Assembly: GCA_964601895.1 (NCBI GenBank)
Contig: CAZROT010000009.1
Coordinates: 1 to 64,000, forward strand
Source: CAZROT01 sp964601895
GTDB lineage: Bacteria > Pseudomonadota > Gammaproteobacteria > Enterobacterales > Enterobacteriaceae
Direction of reading: 5' to 3'
Length of the DNA: 64,000 bases
The notes below the pieces were generated by a model. It was given only the letters and a program-made list of their open reading frames with translations. It searched no databases and had not been told where the DNA came from. Positions 1-8,056 of the stretch are shown here, piece after piece. The first letter of the stretch is position 1; every line of letters begins with the position of its first letter. Position numbers and translations under genes: made by a program.

Positions 1-833
1 GCATTCACTTCCGGCACCTGCGGGCTGGTGATGGCAATCGTTTTTTTCCCGGAAGGGGTCTCTATATCAAAGGCAAAAACATTGGAGTCAGTGGGTTCTT
101 TCAGCCTTATCACTTCTGTTTTCTTGTTCAGAAAATCAATTCCGATATAAGCATCTTTCTGAAAAAGCCGCATCTTCCTCATTTTTTTCAAGGAGATGCG
201 GGAAGAGGTGAGATTGGCCACGCAGCCATTATGAAATTCAATGCGGACATTGGCAATGTCCGGTGTTTCCGTCATCACCCCCACGCCGCTGGCGGAAATA
301 TTTTTCACATCGCTTTTCACCACACTCAGGATGATGTCAATATCATGTATCATCAGGTCGAGGATCACACTCACTTCGGTTCCCCTGGGATTGAATTGGG
401 CCAGCCTGTGCACTTCAATGAACATCGGGTTTAGCTGTAAATCCTTTACTGCCAAAAAAGCCGGGTTAAACCGCTCCACATGTCCCACCTGGAATTTTAC
501 ACCTGATTCCTGCGCCAGTTTTACTAACTGTCTTGCTTCATCCATTGTGTTGGCCAGTGGTTTTTCCACAAAAACATGCTTCCCTTTTTTAATAGCCTGT
601 TCACACAATTCAAAATGAAAATTAGTTGGGGCTACCACATCCACTGCTTCACAGGCATCCATCAAAGCACCGGCATCCACAAAGCGGGGCAACTGGTATT
701 TTTCAGAAACATCTTTTGCCGTATCATCATGCGGATCGTAAAAGCCAACGATCTCAGCCCCGGCAATTTCTTTCCAGTTATTCAAATGAAATTTCCCGAG
801 ATGACCCACGCCGAAAACACCAACCTTGAGCAT
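1..833 (-). CDS. Gfo/Idh/MocA family oxidoreductase (C-terminus cut by window edge)
   Basis: Minus-strand reading frame starting with ATG at 833 and still open at base 1, so about 277 N-terminal residues are visible. The N-terminus reads MLKVGVFGVGHLGKFH, a Rossmann NAD(P)-binding GxGxxG motif. The family lysine motif EKPLA follows at about residue 90-94, and a GHVERFNP segment lies further on. This is the classic layout of NAD(P)-dependent sugar or cyclitol dehydrogenases and related enzymes. The substrate cannot be told from sequence. It lies 65 bp downstream of the L,D-transpeptidase gene on the same strand, in what looks like chromosomal flank of the mobile element. Family assignment is firm; specific function unknown. 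Confidence 0.85.
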   Translation of the reverse strand, partial: MLKVGVFGVGHLGKFHLNNWKEIAGAEIVGFYDPHDDTAKDVSEKYQLPRFVDAGALMDACEAVDVVAPTNFHFELCEQAIKKGKHVFVEKPLANTMDEARQLVKLAQESGVKFQVGHVERFNPAFLAVKDLQLNPMFIEVHRLAQFNPRGTEVSVILDLMIHDIDIILSVVKSDVKNISASGVGVMTETPDIANVRIEFHNGCVANLTSSRISLKKMRKMRLFQKDAYIGIDFLNKKTEVIRLKEPTDSNVFAFDIETPSGKKTIAITSPQVPEVN

Positions 834-898
834 AACAATTTATTAATCCTCAAAGATAAAGATTGACAAATGCCGGAGGGGATGAATTATGAACAAAT

Positions 899-1633
899 TC
901 ATTGCAACATTGCGGAGTGTCGGATGTAGGATGGGTGGTAGATAAAAAGGCAAGAACCTTCTTTTATAGTATTGATGATCGGCTGAGAAACAGTGGCAGG
1001 CACAGCAGGACAACCTTCACTGCGGCCAATATAACCTTGTTTTTTTACCAATGATGGATTGACATACCAGGCGCCATGCATAACAATAGCCCTGCTGAAT
1101 GCCTTATCGTTTATACCTTTTTCCATCCCATGCAACCGGAGAGAAAAGCCATTATCGCCATCGTAAGTGTCACCGGTTACATAAAACCCGGGACTGCTTT
1201 GAAAAGATGCAGGCTTGTTGGATAATGAAGTGACCCGGCTGCGGCCTGAGTTGCGGCCATGCGCCACCCATGTATTGTACATGACTTTATAACGACGGAG
1301 ATCAATGCTGTAAAGTCTTTTTTTGTGACTGGGCTGACTAAAATCAATGATGGTGATGACGGAATCATTCAGCAATTTTCCCTGTTCCTGTAATTGATTA
1401 AATCCTTTTTTGGCAAACTCAAAAACCTGCCGGCTAAGACCGGGTAACTGAGTTTGTAAGCTGTCGAAAACAGATTTCACATTTTCCGAAAGCGAAACCT
1501 GGTGTGCTGAATCAACTGCTGTGGGCACTGCATTGCTTTCACTGGCTGATTTAGCCGGAGCAAAGGGCAGGTGCAACAGGTAAATAAAAACGGGAGTAAT
1601 TAGAAGGTAACCTCCCCTGATCTTTTTCTTCAT
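899..1633 (-). CDS. Murein L,D-transpeptidase catalytic domain family protein
   Basis: This protein is 244 residues, with a basic N-terminus and a hydrophobic segment at about residues 8-27, read as a signal peptide or membrane anchor. The C-terminal half contains an HGAWYVN block and GRSEGCPAVP. That is the H...GRSxGCP signature of YkuD_2-type L,D-transpeptidase-like domains, with the cysteine as expected nucleophile. The likely role is peptidoglycan cross-linking or lipoprotein attachment in the periplasm. The gene lies upstream of the Gfo/Idh gene on the same strand. A terminator hairpin at 1731-1760 sits upstream of it, which separates it from whatever was once transcribed from the right. 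It belongs to the host flank, not the mobile element. Confidence 0.85.
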   Translation of the reverse strand: MKKKIRGGYLLITPVFIYLLHLPFAPAKSASESNAVPTAVDSAHQVSLSENVKSVFDSLQTQLPGLSRQVFEFAKKGFNQLQEQGKLLNDSVITIIDFSQPSHKKRLYSIDLRRYKVMYNTWVAHGRNSGRSRVTSLSNKPASFQSSPGFYVTGDTYDGDNGFSLRLHGMEKGINDKAFSRAIVMHGAWYVNPSLVKKQGYIGRSEGCPAVPATVSQPIINTIKEGSCLFIYHPSYIRHSAMLQ

Positions 1634-1730
1634 TGCTTCTAATCAAATTAACCATTAACCAAAATGTGTTTTTCTTGAAGTGCAGAGATCGCCTTAACAA
1701 CAATAGTTCTTCTTCAGGATAATGCCAATA

Positions 1731-1762
1731 AAAAACCCGTTGATCTGTCAACGGGCAGTTTT
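1731..1762 (-). terminator. Intrinsic terminator hairpin (probably of the target tRNA)
   Basis: Perfect 8-bp stem CCCGTTGA / TCAACGGG (1736-1743, 1748-1755) with a 4-base loop. It is flanked by an A-run on the left, which is a T-run on the minus strand, and GTTTTG on the right. It lies directly beside the tRNA-like fragment at 1771-1784 and upstream of the minus-strand L,D-transpeptidase gene. That fits the original terminator of a minus-strand tRNA gene split by integration. Confidence 0.65.
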
Positions 1763-1770
1763 GTTTGGGG

Positions 1771-1784
1771 TGCGGACCGGACGG
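1771..1784 (-). other. Putative attL: tRNA 3'-end fragment (Asp-like)
   Basis: Read on the minus strand, this is CCGTCCGGTCCGCA. It matches the shape of a tRNA 3' end: T-stem CCGT, acceptor half CCGGTCC, discriminator G. No T-loop GTTCRANNC or tRNA body follows; the sequence turns to unrelated DNA at 1785. A tyrosine integrase begins 217 bp further in. This is what the far junction looks like when an element inserts into a tRNA 3' end, leaving a short duplicated end here and the intact tRNA at the other junction. The Asp identity is inference from the acceptor sequence. No second copy is visible in this window. Confidence 0.45.
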
Positions 1785-2000
1785 CCGTAGTCAGCCTTTT
1801 ATCATGTTAACGGGTCGTAACTCTATAAAACACAAATGTGTTGTTTTTCAGTAAGTTATAACACCGCCCATTTCTTCCGCATCATACCTTTGCATTGAGT
1901 AACAGCATTGAATTACACTAAAATTTCGACCAACCTGCTTTCGGCCGACTATTGACCCGGAAGTTGGTCCGCAGGATTGTTCGACTAAATCGACTAAACT
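1785..2000. promoter_or_regulatory. Integrase upstream region with -7 element, inverted repeat and tandem 9-mers
   Basis: Between the att fragment and the integrase lie three things. There is a TACCTTTG match (1885-1892) to the Bacteroidota -7 consensus TAnnTTTG. There is a 7-bp inverted repeat GACCAAC / GTTGGTC (1928-1934, 1963-1969). There is a perfect tandem 9-mer TCGACTAAA at 1981-1989 and 1990-1998, immediately upstream of the integrase ATG. These could be a promoter plus recombinase arm-type or excisionase binding sites. The role is inference; no clear -33 TTTG was found. Confidence 0.35.
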
Positions 2001-3314
2001 ATGTTGTTACCAATTACTCCCATTTGCCCCTCGAACAAAGTTCGCAGAGATGGAACCAGCCTCGTTTTTATCCAGTATTGTATGAATGCGTCTAATAAGA
2101 CGTTGCTCAATACTGGGATTGCGATCCCCCCAGCTTACTGGCATAAGAAGCTTAAACGTATATCAGAAAAATTGCCAGAGGATTTTGGCAACGCCGAATC
2201 TCTTAATGCAGAGATTAAAAGGCAAATGCGTTTGGCCGAGGATATAATTTCCTTTGCGCTTAAAACAAAGATTCCTGACCCTGTTTCATTCGCTAAGAAA
2301 ACCTTCTCGAATGATTTTGATGTTGCCTCGTTAGAGAAAACATATCTGCAAAATGTTAAGAATAAACCTGACCTGGACTTCTATCGACAATTTGACCTTT
2401 ATATTGAGTTAAAAAGAAAGAGAGTTACTAAGTCAACAATAAATGTTTATCACGAAGCCATACGCTACCTCCAGGCTTTTGAAAGACATGCAGGCAGAAA
2501 AATCACTTTTGACAGCTTTACCTATGAATTCTATGATGAGCTTATAGAATTCCTGACATACGAATATCAGTCGTACAGGTACAAGGATCAATGTGGTTTA
2601 AAAGTGAACACCATAGGCAAAGCCATCAAGCACTTGCGTATTTTTTTGAATGATCGGATGAAAAGAAAGATCATTCCTTATATGGATATATCCATGTTTA
2701 AAACAATGGAAGAACAAGCTGATGCCATATACCTGAGCAACCAGGAAATTGAGAAAATATTCAATTTGGATTTATCGCATGATCTCATTCTTGAAACTCA
2801 TAGAGATCTATTTATTATTGGCTGTTACACTGGATTGCGATTTTCTGATTTTTCAATAATTAAACCTGAAGATGTAAGAAATGGAATGCTCCATAAAAAA
2901 CAAGAGAAATCCGATCATTGGGTAGTTATTCCTCTTAGGGGTCATGCAGAATATATCTTTCGTCACAAATTTAAAGCTGGCGTTCCCAAAATCAGCAACG
3001 CTGAATTTAATGCTTCATTAAAAGAAATAGGCAGTTTAGCGAAATTAAATGAACCAATAAAATTTTCACACAAAAAAGGAAACCAAAGGATTTCGGTTTG
3101 CAAGCCAAAATACGAATGGATCACTTCGCATACATGCCGCAGGTCTTTTTGCACCAATGAGTTTCTAGCGGGAACCCCTGTAGAACTTATAATGAAAATA
3201 AGCGGGCATAAAAGTCTAAAGGACTTTTATAAGTATATAAAAGTAACACCAGAACAGGCAGCAGAAAAGATTAAAGAAATATGGGCAAAACGAGGAGAGC
3301 TAGCTGTTGCTTAA
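2001..3314 (+). CDS. int: Tyrosine recombinase / ICE integrase
   Basis: This 437-residue site-specific recombinase has an N-terminal arm-binding region (about 1-110), a SAM-like core-binding domain (about 125-225) and a C-terminal catalytic domain. Visible catalytic residues are R280 (in YTGLRFSD), H377-x-x-R380 (in SHTCRRS), H403 (in SGHKS) and the likely nucleophile Y412, nine residues after H403 as in XerD. It is complete and full length for Bacteroidota ICE integrases. It sits immediately inside the putative attL, pointing into the element, so it probably catalyses integration and excision at the tRNA 3' end. ATG start at 2001. Confidence 0.93.
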   Translation: MLLPITPICPSNKVRRDGTSLVFIQYCMNASNKTLLNTGIAIPPAYWHKKLKRISEKLPEDFGNAESLNAEIKRQMRLAEDIISFALKTKIPDPVSFAKKTFSNDFDVASLEKTYLQNVKNKPDLDFYRQFDLYIELKRKRVTKSTINVYHEAIRYLQAFERHAGRKITFDSFTYEFYDELIEFLTYEYQSYRYKDQCGLKVNTIGKAIKHLRIFLNDRMKRKIIPYMDISMFKTMEEQADAIYLSNQEIEKIFNLDLSHDLILETHRDLFIIGCYTGLRFSDFSIIKPEDVRNGMLHKKQEKSDHWVVIPLRGHAEYIFRHKFKAGVPKISNAEFNASLKEIGSLAKLNEPIKFSHKKGNQRISVCKPKYEWITSHTCRRSFCTNEFLAGTPVELIMKISGHKSLKDFYKYIKVTPEQAAEKIKEIWAKRGELAVA

Positions 3315-3344
3315 TATCTATCTAAATTTTAAACTTATAACTAC

Positions 3345-4448
3345 ATGGAACTACAAAATCATTTTGAAAATATCCGGCAGATCATCCGGCAAGGCCGGGC
3401 AAAAGCATTACAGGCGGCATACACTGAGCAATTAAAGGTTTACTGGAATATAGGCGCTTATGTGCATCAAAAGCTTGATGAAGCCAGTTGGGGCGGAAAG
3501 GTAGTTGACTCTTTGGCTAACTGGTTAAAGGAAAATGAACCCGGTTTAAAAGGGTTTGACAAACGAACCCTTTATAGAATGCAAGACTTCTACTTGACTT
3601 GGTATAATATGGATTGGGCTGCTCTGAAAGACAACGGGACTGTAATTGGGAGATCAGCGACCCCACAATTACACAATTCTGAAAATCAATCACTTGAAAT
3701 TGTGGGATTGTCAATCCCACAATTAGTAGAAATGCCTTCTATTTTAGGAAAGCTAAGTTGGTCACAACACCTTGAACTTCTGAAAAGAAGTTCTACTCTG
3801 GAAGAAAAGGTATTTTACCTTTTTCTTTCAATCCGGGAAGGATATACGGTAGAGGATTTAAAAAGACAGATAAAGACCTCTTTGTACGAAAGGCAAAAAA
3901 TGAGTTCACAAAGAATCGTCGCCAATCAGCATCCTGCGGCAGAGAAAATCCCTTCCATCTTCCGGGACAAATACATTTTTGAGTTTCTTGATCTCCCTGA
4001 ACCACATAATGAATCGGATTTTCAGAAAGCCCTAATTAGTCGTTTGAAACAGTTTATCCTTGAATTGGGTAGGGATTTCATTTTCATGGGAGAAGAATAT
4101 CACTTGCAGGTGGGCAAACGGGATTTTTACATTGACCTGCTGTTTTTCCACCGGGAATTACAATGCCTCGTTGGATTTGAATTGAAAGTGCAGGAGTTTG
4201 AACCGGAACATATAGGAAAATTGAATTTCTATTTGGAAGCACTGGACAGGGATGTAAAGAAACCGCATGAGAACCCTTCCATTGGCGTGTTGTTATGCAA
4301 ATCAAAGGAAAATGAAGTTGTCGAATATGCGCTGAACCGAAATATAAGCCCTGCACTTGTTGCAGATTATGAAACGAAAATGATTGATAAAGAGTTGTTG
4401 CAACGTATGCTGCATGAATGGTCAGAAAGTATCAATAATAGCGATTAA
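3345..4448 (+). CDS. DUF1016 / YhcG-type PD-(D/E)XK nuclease domain protein
   Basis: 367 residues. The N-terminal half (about 10-180) fits the DUF1016 helical domain, with GQRAKA-like and YWNIGAYVHQKL segments. The C-terminal half is the PD-(D/E)XK fold, with D264 in FYIDLLFFH and E279-x-K281 in GFELKV. Such proteins are common cargo near integrases and restriction or defence genes; a role in mobile-element DNA metabolism or defence is inferred. It lies 30 bp after the integrase on the same strand. An unusual feature is a perfect 11-bp inverted repeat inside the coding sequence at 3699-3723, in the variable linker between the two domains. Confidence 0.85.
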   Translation: MELQNHFENIRQIIRQGRAKALQAAYTEQLKVYWNIGAYVHQKLDEASWGGKVVDSLANWLKENEPGLKGFDKRTLYRMQDFYLTWYNMDWAALKDNGTVIGRSATPQLHNSENQSLEIVGLSIPQLVEMPSILGKLSWSQHLELLKRSSTLEEKVFYLFLSIREGYTVEDLKRQIKTSLYERQKMSSQRIVANQHPAAEKIPSIFRDKYIFEFLDLPEPHNESDFQKALISRLKQFILELGRDFIFMGEEYHLQVGKRDFYIDLLFFHRELQCLVGFELKVQEFEPEHIGKLNFYLEALDRDVKKPHENPSIGVLLCKSKENEVVEYALNRNISPALVADYETKMIDKELLQRMLHEWSESINNSD

Positions 4449-4562
4449 CTAACAACACTTAGAAGTCCCTAACAACAATACATGAAATCATTCGAGACCG
4501 CTTCATATTTTCTGTTCACATTCCGAAATTTTAATTAGATACTTCTTTTACCCGACCTGAAT

Positions 4563-4712
4563 CTATTTATTTCCTTTTTCAGGTTTGGAAGGTTTATCCG
4601 GTTTTGGAGGTGGGTGCGAACCAATATTACCCCCTTTAATTTTATCGGAATTGATTTTTACAACATCTGAGTGTTTGTTGCCTGTTGGCTTTTCTTGATT
4701 AGGTTTTGACAT
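4563..4712 (-). CDS. Pro/Lys-rich microprotein 5 (49 aa)
   Basis: ATG at 4712, stop TAG at 4565-4563. This is a 49-residue predicted disordered protein beginning MSKPNQEKPTG. It has a mid-region SDKIKGGNIGSHPPPKP and ends in a run of KPxKP and Lys. It is the last of five tandem minus-strand genes of the same size and composition behind the membrane protein at 5347-5943; the gap to the previous one is 11 bp. Its GGNxGS-PPKP segment resembles microproteins 2 and 3. I recognise no family. It could be a substrate, an assembly partner of the membrane protein, or a signalling peptide; none of these is shown. Confidence 0.6.
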   Translation of the reverse strand: MSKPNQEKPTGNKHSDVVKINSDKIKGGNIGSHPPPKPDKPSKPEKGNK

Positions 4713-4723
4713 AATTATAAACT

Positions 4724-4861
4724 TTATTTTTTCCCTTTTGCTTTTAGTACAGGTTTTCCTGGCTTAATAGGTGCTGTGGAAGATTGCAGTCCAAATTTGC
4801 CTTCTATGAGCTTTTGATCCGACCTATCTTTTTTTGAGTTGGACTTCTTTGAATTTGACAT
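4724..4861 (-). CDS. Pro/Lys-rich microprotein 4 (45 aa)
   Basis: ATG at 4861, TAA at 4726-4724. 45 residues, MSNSKKSNSKKDRS start, then LIEGKFGLQSSTAPIKPGKP and a lysine-rich tail. It is the most basic of the five tandem microproteins. Like the others it has an N-terminal polar segment, a G/S patch in the middle, an AP-x-KP motif and a Lys-rich C-terminus. The gap to the upstream gene is 6 bp and to the downstream gene 11 bp, consistent with one polycistronic message. No cysteine, no signal peptide, no membrane segment. No family recognised. Confidence 0.6.
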   Translation of the reverse strand: MSNSKKSNSKKDRSDQKLIEGKFGLQSSTAPIKPGKPVLKAKGKK

Positions 4862-4867
4862 AACAAT

Positions 4868-5035
4868 TTATTCTTTATCCTTTGAAGGCTTGGGTTCAGG
4901 CTTCTGAGGTACTTGCGGTATTTCGGGAGGTGCCGAAGATGTAAAGCCAAGCCCGCCTCCTGAAGACTTGTCAATCATATTAGTTTCTTTTATATCGTTA
5001 ATTGAAATCTTCTCATTTGGATCTCCGTTATTCAT
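4868..5035 (-). CDS. Pro/Lys-rich microprotein 3 (55 aa)
   Basis: ATG at 5035, TAA at 4870-4868. 55 residues, the longest of the tandem set and the only one more acidic in its N-terminal half (MNNGDPNEKISINDIKET). The middle reads IDKSSGGGLGFTSSAPPE, followed by Pro-rich VPQKPEPKPS and a Lys tail. It shares the order polar head, glycine/serine patch, AP-P motif, KP repeats with its neighbours. Spacing is 6 bp on both sides. Function unknown. Confidence 0.6.
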   Translation of the reverse strand: MNNGDPNEKISINDIKETNMIDKSSGGGLGFTSSAPPEIPQVPQKPEPKPSKDKE

Positions 5036-5041
5036 TGTTGA

Positions 5042-5194
5042 TTAATTTTTAGGTTTTGTAGAAGTGGATTCCGGCTTCTGCGGTGACTGTGGTTTGGGTG
5101 GCGCATAAGAAGAACTATTGCCTTTCTTTATATCAGGTTCAATAGGTTTTTCAATGCGATCTCCCTTTTTGGGTTCAAGGTTGTTATTTGACAT
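5042..5194 (-). CDS. Pro/Lys-rich microprotein 2 (50 aa)
   Basis: ATG at 5194, TAA at 5044-5042. 50 residues, starting MSNNNLEPKKGDRIEKP. It continues with KKGNSSSYAPPKPQSP and ends in STSTKPKN. Composition is dominated by Pro, Lys, Ser and Asn, as expected for an intrinsically disordered chain. It starts 9 bp after the stop of microprotein 1 and is followed after 6 bp by microprotein 3. No known family recognised. The repeated pattern argues for descent by local duplication with strong divergence. Confidence 0.6.
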   Translation of the reverse strand: MSNNNLEPKKGDRIEKPIEPDIKKGNSSSYAPPKPQSPQKPESTSTKPKN

Positions 5195-5203
5195 ATCTAA
5201 GGT

Positions 5204-5350
5204 TTATTTTTTAGGCTTGATAGTTTGGGAAGGTGGTGTTGGTGCAATGGGCTTCTGTGGAGCAGAATAGGGATTCTGCCCTCTTGTCTGATCTGGAAAG
5301 TTTGGTTTTTGAATATTATTTCCTTTATCCGATTTCGGCTTATCACTCAT
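5204..5350 (-). CDS. Pro/Lys-rich microprotein 1 (48 aa), coupled to membrane protein
   Basis: ATG at 5350, TAA at 5206-5204. 48 residues, MSDKPKSDKGNNIQKP at the start, then NPYSAPQKPIAPTPP and a KPKK end. The start codon overlaps the stop of the upstream membrane-protein gene as ATGA (5350-5347), a strong sign of translational coupling. So the first microprotein is made with the membrane protein. It shares the AP-x-KP motif with the other four. Supported by coding position, spacing and family resemblance within the array; function unknown. Confidence 0.65.
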   Translation of the reverse strand: MSDKPKSDKGNNIQKPNFPDQTRGQNPYSAPQKPIAPTPPSQTIKPKK

Positions 5351-5943
5351 AAAATAGCATTAAAAGTTATGTACAATACGATCAAAATTATTCCACCTGC
5401 AAGCATACCAACTGTTGTCCAGTTTATACATTCCATTCGCTTTGCTCTCTTATCAATCTTTACAGGATCATACGCATTTTCTATGTCCTCAGTTTCCTTT
5501 GCACCTATTTTCGCATATTTCCCTGCGAGCATGTGAGAAACAAGATTTAAAAGTAAAGTCGAAATAAGAAGTCCCCAACCTGCAAGAAGCATCCACTTGA
5601 AACTTGAAGCTTTTATCGGAGTTACAATATCTTTTATAAAGCCAACCGATAAAGCTAAAGCACCAGCAGAAATATAAGACAACTGCTTTTCAAAAGTATC
5701 TTGGCTTTTATGAAACAACTCTTTTAATTCTTGTCCATAGGTTCTGATATGGGCGAGTCCTTCTTCATATTTCTTTACAGATTCCTGATACCTTTTTTCA
5801 GCTTCCTCGTCAGTTTCTTCTTCATGAATTTCTTCACGAGTTTCCTTGACCGTTACACTTACTTCCTCTTTTACAACAATTCTTTGCTGGCCGTTTTGCT
5901 GATCTTCCTCTTTTTTGAGCCCAGTTTCCGGTTGCTTGTCCAT
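5347..5943 (-). CDS. Charged coiled-coil protein with three C-terminal membrane segments
   Basis: 198 residues. Residues 1-85 are highly charged, Glu/Lys-rich and probably coiled-coil (for example REEIHEEETDEEAEKR). Then come hydrophobic segments at about 90-107, 117-136 and 175-196. There is no signal peptide, so it is an inner-membrane protein with a long cytoplasmic N-terminus. The topology loosely recalls SLATT-type small membrane effectors, but I cannot establish homology. The gene heads a minus-strand operon whose following five genes are the tandem Pro/Lys-rich microproteins; the first overlaps it by 4 nt. It lies between the integrase cargo and the coupling-protein gene, a usual cargo position. 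Confidence 0.7.
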   Translation of the reverse strand: MDKQPETGLKKEEDQQNGQQRIVVKEEVSVTVKETREEIHEEETDEEAEKRYQESVKKYEEGLAHIRTYGQELKELFHKSQDTFEKQLSYISAGALALSVGFIKDIVTPIKASSFKWMLLAGWGLLISTLLLNLVSHMLAGKYAKIGAKETEDIENAYDPVKIDKRAKRMECINWTTVGMLAGGIILIVLYITFNAIL

Positions 5944-6064
5944 ACTCCAAAAATACCAAAATTTTTAGTTATGCGATTTCTTTTACATCAATGTTTAATA
6001 GTTGTGAAAAAGTATATAAACTATTAGGAAATAGAAAATTAAAGAGATTGAGCAAGCTGCAAAA

Positions 6065-8038
6065 CTAGAGCTCATCCACCTCCTCCCTCGCCATCTTCAG
6101 CCGATACACTTCCTGCTCGATCAGAGCACGAATATCCAGCTTCACCTGGAAATAATTATCCGTTACTTGCTGTGGTGTAACATCTGATACTTTTGGAATG
6201 GGCTTAAACCCTTTGGCTTCCTCATTCAGCTTGGCGGTTTCATTTTGTAACTCAGAATGAAACATTTTCAGCTTTATTTTTTCATGCGGATCATCGGCTA
6301 CCATGCCTACAAATTCACCGGAAGAAAGCGAAGAAATTTTAGAGGCTGGTATCGCAAAATCTAACTGCGAAGATTTGCTGATCGAAGTGTCCATCCGATT
6401 GATAGATAAACTTTCCCTGTCCTGCATGATCTTGCCAAAGCGTTCCGATAAGAATTTTGCTGTATCACCCATCACCTGGCCGCTAAGAATATTGCCGGTG
6501 ATGTTTACAATAACGTCTGCCTGTTCCTTACCATAGTCTTTTCTAAGTTGACTGAAGTCCTGCATCGCTAACGTAGTTGCCACACGGTTGCTTCTTGCTG
6601 TTGCAATGAGTGAATCCATGTGATTAAAAAAGATCGTTGGAAATTCATCGAATACCAAACTTGAAGGAAGCTGACCCTTCTTGTTTACAATCCTGACCAG
6701 TCTTGAAATATACAGCGACAAAACAGCCCCGTATATCTGTTGCTTTTCCGGGTTATTACCCATGCAGACAATTTTGGGTTCTTCGGGGTTATTGATGTCT
6801 AATTTAAAATCCTTGCCAGCCAATACCCAATAAAGCTGCGGTGAAGCTAATCTTGACAGCACAATCTTTGCGGATGCTACCTGTCCTTCCAGTTGTTCCA
6901 TTGCATCATTCTGATAAGCGGTGATAAAAGGGTTCATTAAAACCTGTATCTCCGGTTCTGTATTCAGCACCGGGAATAATTCATCATAGTCGGCTTGTAT
7001 CATTTCAATGACGTGCGGCAAGGTGCAATACCTGCCGTTATCATATTTGCGCAAGTACCAGATAACAGCCGTCACAAAATTGATCGGGGATTCAACAAAG
7101 AAATCTCCCTGCTTTTTAATCCACTCCCGGTTCAGTCCTAAAAGGATTGTCCTTGCTGATTCGGTAGCATCCGTAATATCGTGCATGGCCTGCGGGTCTA
7201 ATGGATTGCAGCGGTGCGAAGTGGAAAGGTCATCAAAGTTGATGATGTAAAAAGATGGCTTCACTTTATACTTGTGCCGATTTCGGAGTAACCAGTTATA
7301 GGCAATCTTGCTGAGGTCGTCGTACTTGAAGTCATAGATGAACATGCAAAACCCTTTCTCGATATGTTGTTTGATGACATGCTGGATCACAAACCATGAC
7401 TTACCGGAGCCGGGACTACCCGTTACTAAAAATCCCCGGAACGGGTTGATGATATTGATCCAGCTTTCCCGAACCTTTCCTTTCAGGTTGTAACGTGCAG
7501 GTAAATTGATGGAATACTCGTTATTGATTTTTCGTTCTTCCTGCGGGAAGGTTTCATTTATCTCGTTGAATACATCTTTCCGCAATTTCGTTTTGATCAG
7601 GCGGCTCAATAAGTTTCCACCGGACAAGATCAATAAATAACCAATTGCTGTAACCGCCATGTAAACACCTGTTACAGTCTGCACAGTTTCATTCCATTTA
7701 AGTAATAAAGGACTGAAAAAGTAAATGAGCAACCCTGTAATCAAATGCAGCCATATCGTTTTAGGATGGAGCTTATCACTTTTCTTTCCCTTTGCTCCTA
7801 ATAGTGAAATAGCCAGTAAACCCAATGCAATTACCCTCGATGTAATCACATGATTAAACAAACCTGTCTTGCTGATATTCACTAACAGCCGGTCAGTGAT
7901 GGTGCTGGTCAGTTCCCATTGGTCAAAAGCTCCATAACAATAAAAGTAAAAATGCAACAGCAAAATAAAGATGCTGGCAAAGCGTGTGATGTCCAGTATT
8001 TTTCTCAACCCCATTTCATTCTCTCCTGTACCTGACAT
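6065..8038 (-). CDS. mobC: Type IV coupling protein (TraG/VirD4 family, YWFCY domain)
   Basis: 657 residues. The N-terminus holds a YWFCY-like motif (LLHFYFYCYGAF, about 27-38) and membrane segments up to about residue 140. The ATPase part has Walker A GSPGSGKS at 207-214 and Walker B SLVFDEFP at about 460-467. It is expected to sit in the inner membrane and pump the relaxase-bound strand into the conjugation channel. It follows the relaxase gene (18 bp gap) in the order mobA-relaxase-coupling protein, the CTnDOT-type mobilisation arrangement. The family call is firm; the symbol follows the Bacteroides convention. Confidence 0.9.
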   Translation of the reverse strand: MSGTGENEMGLRKILDITRFASIFILLLHFYFYCYGAFDQWELTSTITDRLLVNISKTGLFNHVITSRVIALGLLAISLLGAKGKKSDKLHPKTIWLHLITGLLIYFFSPLLLKWNETVQTVTGVYMAVTAIGYLLILSGGNLLSRLIKTKLRKDVFNEINETFPQEERKINNEYSINLPARYNLKGKVRESWINIINPFRGFLVTGSPGSGKSWFVIQHVIKQHIEKGFCMFIYDFKYDDLSKIAYNWLLRNRHKYKVKPSFYIINFDDLSTSHRCNPLDPQAMHDITDATESARTILLGLNREWIKKQGDFFVESPINFVTAVIWYLRKYDNGRYCTLPHVIEMIQADYDELFPVLNTEPEIQVLMNPFITAYQNDAMEQLEGQVASAKIVLSRLASPQLYWVLAGKDFKLDINNPEEPKIVCMGNNPEKQQIYGAVLSLYISRLVRIVNKKGQLPSSLVFDEFPTIFFNHMDSLIATARSNRVATTLAMQDFSQLRKDYGKEQADVIVNITGNILSGQVMGDTAKFLSERFGKIMQDRESLSINRMDTSISKSSQLDFAIPASKISSLSSGEFVGMVADDPHEKIKLKMFHSELQNETAKLNEEAKGFKPIPKVSDVTPQQVTDNYFQVKLDIRALIEQEVYRLKMAREEVDEL

Positions 8039-8056
8039 AGCATTTGATTTTAAAAG

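Noticed and set aside
1771..1850. Complete tRNA gene at the element end
   Set aside because: Only the last 14 bases match a tRNA 3' end. There is no T-loop, anticodon arm or D-arm, so it is recorded as an att fragment only.
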